Origin: Oscillospiraceae bacterium
Lineage (GTDB): Bacteria > Bacillota > Clostridia > Oscillospirales > Oscillospiraceae
Length of the DNA: 64,000 bases
Assembly (NCBI GenBank): GCA_009780235.1
Contig: WRAK01000002.1
Span: forward strand, 62,001-126,000
Direction: 5' to 3'
In this document: one piece after another, positions 1 to 6,553 of the stretch
Position numbering within the stretch: the first letter of the stretch is position 1
Layout of the letters: each line of letters starts with the position of its first letter
Notes under the pieces: generated by a model
Told to the model about the DNA's origin: nothing
Databases searched by the model: none
What the model saw: the letters and a program-made list of their open reading frames with translations, nothing else
Position numbers and translations under genes: made by a program

Positions 1-1250
1 GTGCTACTTTCATGAACAGCATGTACTTCGATGAAATCTACCACGGACAGGCGGCCTTTCAGATTTCCGAGGACCTGTGGCCCGAGACGGAGTTGTCCCA
101 CCCCCCGTTGGGGAAGATACTCATAGGATTCGGCATCAGCATCTTCGGTATGACGCCCTTTGGCTGGCGGTTTATGGGTGTGGCCGTGAGTGCCTTGATT
201 TTGGTGATTTTCTACTGCTTGGTCAAACAGATGTTCGGCAAGCGATTCGTGGCGGTTTGCTCGACCATCGTCTTTGCGGCGAGTTTTATGCACTTTGTGC
301 AGACGCGGATTGCGACCATTGATACGTATGCCGTGCTTTTCGTGATGCTCCAGTTTTGGTTCATCTACCGCTATGTCACGCAGGATTACGATACGCCGTT
401 CCGCAAGACCCTGCCCTCGCTGGCTTTGGCGGGTGTGTTTTTCGGGTTGGGGGCGGCATCGAAGTGGTCCGTCTTGTACCTTGCTCCCGCGCTTGCGATT
501 CTCTGGTTGGTGTATCAAATCCTGCGGCGGAATCATTACAGAGATACGGAACAGAAGGGCTTCGGGAAGTATCTGCTCAAGACGATTTTGATGTCTTGCG
601 TCTTCTTCCTGCTCGTTCCGGGTATTATTTATTATCTGAGCTACATTCCCTACAGTAGTGCGATGGGGTATGGGCTGTTCAGCCGCGGACATCTCGGCAT
701 CGTGGTGGAGAACCAACGGTTTATGCTTTGGTTCCATGATGCTGTCGCCGGGGCAGAGCATGCGTTTTCGTCCTATTGGTGGCAATGGATGTTTAACATA
801 CGTCCCGTCCTGTTTTACTCCGAGATTACGCCGGACGGGTATCGTTCTGCGATGATGACATTCGGCAACCCCGCTGTTTACTGGGGCGGCTTACTCGCTC
901 TTGTTGCCATGGCCGTGGCTTGGGTGCGCCGCAGGGACGGCAGGGCGTTTGCGATTTTGCTCTGCTACTTTGCCCTGCTTCTGCCTTGGGTGTTTATTCC
1001 CCGTACTTCGTATGCCTACCATTATTTCACGAACAGTATTTTCTTGGTGCTCGCGCTCGCCTATGTGTTTGACCACCTGATTCGGCGGCAACGCGGGCCG
1101 TATAAGACTGCGGTTGTGGCGTTTACCGTGGTGACGGTGGGACTGTTTGTCATGTTCTACCCGGTCTTGTCCGGTTTCCCCATACCGGATTGGTTCGGGC
1201 AGAATGTGCTGCGGTGGTTTGAGTTGTGGCCGATTTATCCGGTTCGTTAG
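1..1250 (+). CDS. PMT/GT39-family membrane glycosyltransferase, 5' truncated by the window edge
   Basis: Members move a sugar from a polyprenyl-phosphate carrier to a protein or wall glycan at the outer face of the membrane. The frame is open from base 3, and the visible protein starts just before FDEIYH and HPPLGK. In this family those motifs lie in the first outer loop, so the first membrane helix is cut off by the window edge. About 410 residues remain, almost entirely hydrophobic helices, with a conserved RIATIDTY stretch near residue 95 and a short cytoplasmic tail. The sugar and acceptor cannot be read. The PHP phosphatase gene starts 11 bp after the stop, so the two are probably cotranscribed. 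Confidence 0.85.
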   Translation, partial: ATFMNSMYFDEIYHGQAAFQISEDLWPETELSHPPLGKILIGFGISIFGMTPFGWRFMGVAVSALILVIFYCLVKQMFGKRFVAVCSTIVFAASFMHFVQTRIATIDTYAVLFVMLQFWFIYRYVTQDYDTPFRKTLPSLALAGVFFGLGAASKWSVLYLAPALAILWLVYQILRRNHYRDTEQKGFGKYLLKTILMSCVFFLLVPGIIYYLSYIPYSSAMGYGLFSRGHLGIVVENQRFMLWFHDAVAGAEHAFSSYWWQWMFNIRPVLFYSEITPDGYRSAMMTFGNPAVYWGGLLALVAMAVAWVRRRDGRAFAILLCYFALLLPWVFIPRTSYAYHYFTNSIFLVLALAYVFDHLIRRQRGPYKTAVVAFTVVTVGLFVMFYPVLSGFPIPDWFGQNVLRWFELWPIYPVR

Positions 1251-1261
1251 GGGGGGCTTCC

Positions 1262-2083
1262 ATGCGATATGACATGCACGTCCACTCTAACATCAGCGGT
1301 GACTGCGCCGAGACGATGGCAGACGTCTGCCGCGCGGCGATTGATAAGGGGCTCGCGGGGATTTGCTTCACCGACCACTGCGATATGATTAGCGGCACGG
1401 CTCCCGGCGAGGCGGCCGAGACGTGTTTTACAGATTGGGAGCGCAGTTATCGGGAGATTACGGCCGTCCGAGCGGAGTTTGGTGACCGTATTGAGATTTT
1501 GCACGGGATTGAGCTCGGCGAGTTGGTGCAGGATGCGGCGCGCGCCGAGCAATTCGCCGTCCGTGCGCCGAACTTGGATTTTCTCTTGGGGAGCGTCCAC
1601 GCTATACCCGGCCATCCGGATTTTTACTTTTTGGACTACCCCGACCTCGCCTTTTGCCGTAAGATGACAGAGCTGTATATAGACGAAAACATCCGCATGG
1701 CAGAGCTGAACTTGGCGGATGTCGCGGCACATATCGGCTACTTGAGCCGCTATATCTCCCACGCGGGGATGTGGGTGGATTTGATGGATTACGAGGAGCG
1801 GCTGCGGCATTTGTTCGGTATCCTCGTCCGAAACGGGCGGGGGATAGAGGTGAACACATCGGGTCTGCGGCGCAACCCCGGGCCGAATTTTACGATGCCT
1901 GTATTGCCGATTGTAAAGCTCTTTCGGGACTGCGGCGGGGAGATTGTGACCATTGGATCCGATGCCCACTTCGCGAAACATGTCGGCAGTCACTTGGCCG
2001 AGGCGGAGGAACTGTTGCGGACGGCGGGGTTTCGGTATGTGACCGTGTTTCGGCAACGCAAGCCGGCGTTTATCAAACTGTAG
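1262..2083 (+). CDS. PHP-domain phosphatase, histidinol-phosphatase (HisJ)-like
   Basis: This 273-residue protein belongs to the PHP superfamily of metal-dependent phosphoesterases. It opens with the HxH metal motif (H6 and H8 in DMHVHS), followed by TDHCD near residue 37, GSVHAI, AHIGYLSRY, EVNTSG and a GSDAH motif near the C terminus, in the order seen in HisJ-type histidinol-phosphatases. The ATG at 1262 is preceded by a G-rich ribosome site. A GTG at 1226 lies inside the previous gene and adds nothing family-like. No other his gene is nearby, so the substrate could be another small phosphate ester. Confidence 0.8.
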   Translation: MRYDMHVHSNISGDCAETMADVCRAAIDKGLAGICFTDHCDMISGTAPGEAAETCFTDWERSYREITAVRAEFGDRIEILHGIELGELVQDAARAEQFAVRAPNLDFLLGSVHAIPGHPDFYFLDYPDLAFCRKMTELYIDENIRMAELNLADVAAHIGYLSRYISHAGMWVDLMDYEERLRHLFGILVRNGRGIEVNTSGLRRNPGPNFTMPVLPIVKLFRDCGGEIVTIGSDAHFAKHVGSHLAEAEELLRTAGFRYVTVFRQRKPAFIKL

Positions 2084-2095
2084 GGGCGGCCAAAG

Positions 2096-2117
2096 CCTCC
2101 CTCGCTTGCGAGGGAGG
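2096..2117. repeat. Dispersed short hairpin repeat (CCTCCCTCG family)
   Basis: Ten-base arms CCTCCCTCGC and GCGAGGGAGG around a TT loop. The same hairpin recurs at 10433-10454 and, with slightly changed arms, at 10334-10353, 33709-33727 and 33749-33770. It lies in the 127-bp gap between the PHP gene and rpiB. Confidence 0.8.
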
Positions 2118-2210
2118 TGCCCCGCAGGGGCGGAGGGAGTCGTCCTTGACCTTGACCTTTGCCCCGCCGGAGGCTGGGGCGTTTCTTCAAAAACAGGAGG
2201 ACATTACCAT

Positions 2211-2648
2211 ATGATTGCAATTGCATCCGACCACGGGGCCTATGCCCTCAAGGAAAAAATCAAAGCACACCTCGCGTCGCAAGGCCGCGGGGTGGAGGAT
2301 TTCGGTACCCACACCACGGAAAGTTGTGACTATCCCGATTTTGCGGCAGAGGCCGCCCGCGCTGTGGCTGACGGGCGGTGTGCGCTCGGCATCGTGCTTT
2401 GCACGACGGGCGTCGGGGTTTCAATTACGGCCAACAAGGTGCGGGGAATTCGCTGCGCGCTCTGCACGAACACCGTCATGGCCGAGATGACACGGCGGCA
2501 CAACGATTCCAATGTGCTGGCTCTCGGCGCAATGGTGACGGGAGAACTGGTATGTCTCGCCATTGTGGACGCATGGCTCGGCGCGGTCTATGAGGGCGGA
2601 CGGCATCAACGGCGGGTGGATAAGATGATGACTTTGGAGCAGGAGTAA
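2211..2648 (+). CDS. rpiB: Ribose-5-phosphate isomerase B
   Basis: This 145-residue cytoplasmic enzyme interconverts ribose-5-phosphate and ribulose-5-phosphate in the pentose phosphate pathway. It has the usual small RpiB/LacAB Rossmann-like length, the N-terminal IASDHGAY motif, a conserved Cys in the active-site loop and the HNDSNVLALGAM segment. The loop reads CTTGVG where the family usually has CGTGxG, a Thr-for-Gly change. The start at 2211 is fixed by AGGAGG at 2195-2200. An allose-phosphate isomerase activity cannot be excluded from sequence. Confidence 0.88.
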   Translation: MIAIASDHGAYALKEKIKAHLASQGRGVEDFGTHTTESCDYPDFAAEAARAVADGRCALGIVLCTTGVGVSITANKVRGIRCALCTNTVMAEMTRRHNDSNVLALGAMVTGELVCLAIVDAWLGAVYEGGRHQRRVDKMMTLEQE

Positions 2649-2654
2649 ACCCCG

Positions 2655-3707
2655 GTGGCAAGACGACAGAGAGAAAAAATCTATCGGCGGCGACGGCCTG
2701 TGCGAACCCTGCTTCGGGTTCTGGGGGGCCTTATTTTGGCGACCCTCATCCTCTTGGTGGCGGTCTTTTTTTGGTTTCAGAGCTACATCGTCCACACGCT
2801 GGACGGAGTGCGTTTGGACATCCCGTTTTTACGGGGAATATTGGACGATATTCCGTACATCATTGAGGATGAGCCGGAGCTGCCCGATTTGCCGTTTTTG
2901 GTGTTGCCCGTCATCCCCGAGACGCCGGAGCCGGATGAACCGCCGACTGACCTGCCGCCGTTTCGCAGCGTATTCCTTGCGGCGTCGGACTTGGAGGGTA
3001 TGCCGGATGTGAACCTGACCTTGGAGGGCTTCCGTGCCGATGCGGTGCTGCTCGCCGTGAACGATGAGACCGGCCGCCTTTGGTGGACGAGCGACACGGA
3101 GACGGCCGTGGGCTATCAGCTCTACGGCACGGGCGAGATTGGGGAGATGTTGGAGGATGTCGGTTCGCAGTTCAGCCGTTCGGCTTTGCTCGTCGGTTTT
3201 CACAACGAACTTCTGGCGACCCGCAACCCCGCGGCGGCCTTGGACGGGTTCCCCGGTTGGGTCAATCCGCAGGAGACGGCAATGCGGGACTATGTTATGG
3301 ACTTGGGACTGGAACTCGCGCGCTTGGGTTTTGACGAGATTGTGCTGACAGATTTCGCTTTTCCGCTCGGCTACCCGACGGCGGAGGACGCCGTGATTTT
3401 AGACTTCCTGCAAGACTTTGCCGCCGCGCTTGCGACTTTGGACGTGTCGCTCTCTGTGCTGACACATGAGCATGACTGGTACGACCCGGACGGCGGGGTA
3501 TATTTCCGTCCGGCCTTGTATCGGCTTGCGGATGTTGTAGTGCGGTTCTACTGCATTTTGGAGCCGAGGACGCTGACGGACGGGGAGCGGTATGACGCTT
3601 TGATGGCGGCGGTGCAATCGGTGCTCGGGGGCGGGACGGGCCGGTTTGTCCCTGTCGGTACGGGGAGCGGGCCGGATGAGGGAAACTGGACGGTACGGGT
3701 TTCGTGA
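2655..3707 (+). CDS. Membrane-anchored DUF4015-like putative glycoside hydrolase
   Basis: A basic N terminus (MARRQREKIYRRRR) and one helix (about residues 20-42) anchor a roughly 300-residue outer domain. After an acidic, proline-rich linker (about 75-105) comes an (alpha/beta)-barrel-like domain. The stretch around LGFDEIVLTDFAFP matches the E-x-GFDEIQFDYIRFP signature of DUF4015/GHL-type putative glycosyl hydrolases. It lacks the usual second acidic cluster, so activity is uncertain. The GTG start lies six bases after the rpiB stop and uses the AGGAG at the end of rpiB, which suggests coupling. The substrate is unknown. Confidence 0.6.
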   Translation: MARRQREKIYRRRRPVRTLLRVLGGLILATLILLVAVFFWFQSYIVHTLDGVRLDIPFLRGILDDIPYIIEDEPELPDLPFLVLPVIPETPEPDEPPTDLPPFRSVFLAASDLEGMPDVNLTLEGFRADAVLLAVNDETGRLWWTSDTETAVGYQLYGTGEIGEMLEDVGSQFSRSALLVGFHNELLATRNPAAALDGFPGWVNPQETAMRDYVMDLGLELARLGFDEIVLTDFAFPLGYPTAEDAVILDFLQDFAAALATLDVSLSVLTHEHDWYDPDGGVYFRPALYRLADVVVRFYCILEPRTLTDGERYDALMAAVQSVLGGGTGRFVPVGTGSGPDEGNWTVRVS

Positions 3708-3783
3708 TTTGCAGGGGCGGGGTTTTATTCCCGCTCCTTTGCGTATAAAGACAGACGGGTGAGGGTGAAGCCGCCCCTACAGA

Positions 3784-3817
3784 TAAAAAAATCGGGCGCA
3801 TTGCGCCCGATTTTTTT
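3784..3817. terminator. Bidirectional rho-independent terminator
   Basis: A perfect stem (ATCGGGCGCA with TGCGCCCGAT) is flanked by seven As on the left and seven Ts on the right. It can end transcripts from the DUF4015 gene on the plus strand and from queF on the minus strand, whose TAA lies within the T-run. Confidence 0.9.
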
Positions 3818-4316
3818 ATCGATTATCCACATTCTCAAAAAACAAATCATGATTCTGTAAGCGATGCGCCGCCATGGCCTCATACTTCGTACCCGGTTCC
3901 CCCCAGCAGGTGTAGGGGTCTATGCTGATGCCGCCGCGGGGAGTGAATTTGCCTTGGACTTCGATGAAACGGGGCTTCATCAGCGTGCGGAGGTCTTTGA
4001 GAATGACATTCATGCAGTCCTCGTGGAAGCCGCCGTGGTTACGAAAGCTGAAGAGGTAGAGCTTGAGGGACTTGCTCTCTACCATCAGCGTCTCCGGGAT
4101 GTAGTTGATGTAAATCGCCGCAAAATCCGGCTGACCTGTGATTGGGCAGAGGCTGGTGAACTCGGGGCAGTTGAATTTGACCATGTAGTCGAGGTCGGGG
4201 TGGCGGTTCTCGAAAGTTTCGAGGACGGCGGGGTCGTAGTCCGTCGGGTACTGCGTACCTTGACTGCCGAGGTGGGTGAGGCCGGGGATGTGGGTTGGGA
4301 CGTTTGGGTGGTTCAT
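3816..4316 (-). CDS. queF: NADPH-dependent 7-cyano-7-deazaguanine reductase (preQ0 reductase)
   Basis: QueF reduces the nitrile preQ0 to preQ1 in queuosine biosynthesis. At 166 residues this is the short single-domain form. It shows [19 protein letters not shown] with the catalytic Cys and Asp, and the QueF signature [21 protein letters not shown] at 4326-4331 supports the ATG at 4316. The other queuosine genes (queC, queD, queE) are not in this window. No clear preQ1 riboswitch is visible in the 130-bp leader, although two hairpins (about 4343-4370 and 4419-4458) occur there. Confidence 0.93.
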   Translation of the reverse strand: MNHPNVPTHIPGLTHLGSQGTQYPTDYDPAVLETFENRHPDLDYMVKFNCPEFTSLCPITGQPDFAAIYINYIPETLMVESKSLKLYLFSFRNHGGFHEDCMNVILKDLRTLMKPRFIEVQGKFTPRGGISIDPYTCWGEPGTKYEAMAAHRLQNHDLFFENVDNR

Positions 4317-4448
4317 AATTTAAAATCCTCCGTTGCTATACTAATTTTCGATGGAAATCTATCGAAAATACGCCTGCTTTGCAGGCCGGTTTTTCGCAAA
4401 AAACACGTCTATATGAGGTTTTTCTTAAAAATATCTTTGGAGACATTT

Positions 4449-4886
4449 TTAAGAAAAACTAGTATCGCTTGTGTTTTTCAAGTGGTTGATGAGGGCATCT
4501 GTGTCGTAGAACATGGCCTCCAGAGATTCGGATAACATGATGTTATCGTAGCCGTCGATAAAGGAGCGGGCATCGGTTTTGAGGCCGATGCAGCGTTTGC
4601 CGAGGGCATAGGCCATGCCGAGTTCAAAACACGCGCCCTCGTCGGGGACGCGGCCGTCGAAGAGGAAGAGCAGGATATCGCAGTCTTTCACGGCTTGGAT
4701 GTCGCTGTTGAAGATGCGTGTTCTGAGTTGAGACGGATTCGCCTCTCCTGCGGATTCGTCGGCGAATACGCCGCCGTCTGTCTGCGGAAGGTAGGTGTGG
4801 AAGCCGCTTTTGCGCAATGTGGTGTGGAGGGCTTCGTTTCTCTGCTTTTCCATGTCGTTGAATAAGGGGGCTGCGAGGTAAATCAT
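4449..4886 (-). CDS. Nucleoside 2-deoxyribosyltransferase family protein
   Basis: This 145-residue protein starts IYLAAPLF, typical of the family, and has a central D-I-L-L-F-L-F-D-G segment followed by DEGACFELGMAYALGK, which includes the conserved glutamate nucleophile region. Members swap or cleave bases on deoxyribonucleosides or related nucleotides. The ATG at 4886 is preferred over the upstream one at 4916 because AAGGAG lies just before it. It precedes queF in the same direction across a 130-bp hairpin-rich gap. A link with base salvage or queuosine is possible but unproven. Confidence 0.8.
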   Translation of the reverse strand: MIYLAAPLFNDMEKQRNEALHTTLRKSGFHTYLPQTDGGVFADESAGEANPSQLRTRIFNSDIQAVKDCDILLFLFDGRVPDEGACFELGMAYALGKRCIGLKTDARSFIDGYDNIMLSESLEAMFYDTDALINHLKNTSDTSFS

Positions 4887-5078
4887 GTTGGGGGTCTCCT
4901 TTTTCTCTGCGGGCAAACGGAAAGGCCGGGTGTCTTATACCCGGCCGAACAAAACGCGGCGTCATGCGTGCTTACGCCGGAATCCTAGTTTTGTTTAGGG
5001 ACAGGATGGGTTGCGAACTGTCCTATTTGATTGTGGGGGTTAGTGTAGCAGAATTTTTTGAGATTGTCAATTTTACGT

Positions 5079-6056
5079 CTACGTCGCCACCGCTACTGCG
5101 GCGGCAAACAAATCTTGATCCAAACACTTTCTCTGCGCCAAGCCCTCTTCCATGTCACAACTCATCACACAGCCGTCCTGCTTGATGACCAGACGGCTCC
5201 GTTCCCCGGCTATGAGCAAACCCGCCGCGTGGCAGCCCATCTGCGTGCCGAGGACACGGTCCATTGCGCTGGGCGTGCCGCCTCTTTGGATGTGGCCTAA
5301 GATGGTGACACGAGCCTCAATGCCTGTTTCGGCCTCGACACGCTCGGCTACAGCCTGTGCGCCCTTGCCGTGGCCTTCGGCGACGATAAGCATATGGTGA
5401 TGCCGTCCGCTCAAACGCCCCATGCGGATGGGTTCGATGACGACTTTGTGAAAATCAACCTCCTTTTCGGGGAGTAAGATACAGGTCGCACCCACGGCGA
5501 CGCCGACGTGGAGGGCGAGGTGTCCCGCGTCACGCCCCATGACTTCTACCACGCTGCACCGCTCGTGAGACTGCATGGTGTCCCGCAGTTTGTCGATGGC
5601 ATCTACTGCCGTGTTGCAGGCGGTGTCAAAGCCGATGGTGTAGTCGGTGCAGACGATGTCGTTGTCGATGGTAGCCGGGACGCCGACCGTGGCGAGGCCT
5701 CTGCGCGCTAAAGCCAACGCACCCCGAAAACTGCCGTCCCCGCCGATGACGGCGAGACCCTCTATGCCCATATGGCGGCAGGTTTGGACGGCTTTCTCTT
5801 GCCCCGTGTCCGACAGCATTTCTTCACAACGGGCGGTGTAGAGCATCGTACCGCCCCGGGGCAGGACGCCGTCTACACCACGGCTTGTGAGTTCGATGAT
5901 ATCGCCGCCGATGAGACCGCTGTAGCCACGGCGAATGCCGAGAACGGATACACCTTGCGCCGTTGCCTTGCGGACGATGGCACGGACGACTGCGTTCATC
6001 CCCGGTGCGTCCCCGCCGCTGGTGAGCACGCCGATGCGGTTGATTTTTTGTGTCAT
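5079..6056 (-). CDS. pfkA: ATP-dependent 6-phosphofructokinase
   Basis: This 325-residue enzyme phosphorylates fructose-6-phosphate at the committed step of glycolysis. It shows the N-terminal LTSGGDAPGMNA nucleotide loop, GGDGSF (the Gly that marks ATP rather than pyrophosphate users), PATIDNDI (usually PGTIDNDI), the catalytic TIDND aspartates, MGRDAGHLAL and the effector-side HIQRGG. The ATG at 6056 follows an AGGGGG site. A longer reading frame to 6155 has no family sequence. It is transcribed away from secA. Confidence 0.95.
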   Translation of the reverse strand: MTQKINRIGVLTSGGDAPGMNAVVRAIVRKATAQGVSVLGIRRGYSGLIGGDIIELTSRGVDGVLPRGGTMLYTARCEEMLSDTGQEKAVQTCRHMGIEGLAVIGGDGSFRGALALARRGLATVGVPATIDNDIVCTDYTIGFDTACNTAVDAIDKLRDTMQSHERCSVVEVMGRDAGHLALHVGVAVGATCILLPEKEVDFHKVVIEPIRMGRLSGRHHHMLIVAEGHGKGAQAVAERVEAETGIEARVTILGHIQRGGTPSAMDRVLGTQMGCHAAGLLIAGERSRLVIKQDGCVMSCDMEEGLAQRKCLDQDLFAAAVAVAT

Positions 6057-6222
6057 ATGGGTATCCCCCTTGATAATGGCATTTATAAGGGACGATGGTA
6101 ATCGTCCCGCCGCTGCAGGTTGCAGTATGGGTGCGGGCGGATTGCTGTCCGCCACTACAGCCTACATATAACAGTATATCACAAGTTGGCCGCAGTTTTT
6201 CTCTTTTTTATTCGTTTCTTTG

Positions 6223-6498
6223 TGGTATAACAACCCGACCCGCTAAGCCGCCAAAGGCGGCAAGCGGGTACCCCGGAACGTTGTATCATAAAAGGCGGCA
6301 CTAACGTGCCTTGTTCTGCCGAGGTTTCGGCAGAACGTTTTTGCTTTGCAAAAGGATTTATGGTATAACAACCCGACCCGCTAAGCCGCCGAAGGCGGCA
6401 AGCGGGTGCCCCGGAACGTTGTATCATAAAAGGCGGCACTAACGTGCCTTGTTCTGCCGAGGTTTCGGCAGAACGCTTTTGCTTTGCAAAAGGATTTA
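6223..6498. repeat. 138-bp direct tandem duplication carrying promoter modules
   Basis: Copy 1 is 6223-6360 and copy 2 is 6361-6498, with only about three differences. Each begins TGGTATAACAACCCGACC and includes a hairpin (TTCTGCCGA, GGTT loop, TCGGCAGAA). Each ends with TTTGCAAAAGGATTTA. The end of one copy joined to the start of the next makes a -35/-10 pair, so duplication of the unit duplicated the promoter. Confidence 0.92.
6341..6369 (+). promoter_or_regulatory. Upstream secA promoter module formed at the repeat junction
   Basis: TTGCTT (6341-6346), a 17-bp spacer and TATAAC (6364-6369). It is weaker than the downstream copy because the -10 ends in C. Confidence 0.5.
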
Positions 6499-6507
6499 TG
6501 GTATAAT
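6479..6507 (+). promoter_or_regulatory. secA promoter (sigma-A type)
   Basis: TTGCTT at 6479-6484, a 17-bp spacer and a perfect TATAAT at 6502-6507. The expected start is about 6514, 40 bp before the secA ATG. Confidence 0.75.
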
Positions 6508-6553
6508 ACCATGTTAAACAGGAAAAATCCACCTTAAGAGAGGGGACACATAT

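Larger units (their letters stand above)
6057..6553. other. 497-bp divergent intergenic region between pfkA and secA
   Basis: It holds small hairpins around 6085-6165, a 138-bp segment present twice in tandem (6223-6360 and 6361-6498), and at least one good secA promoter. No gene is seen on either strand. The long minus-strand reading frame here exists only because 138 is a multiple of three. Confidence 0.85.

Noticed and set aside
4317-4448. preQ1 riboswitch before queF
   Set aside because: Hairpins exist, but the short conserved C-rich loop and A-rich tail of known preQ1 classes could not be found.
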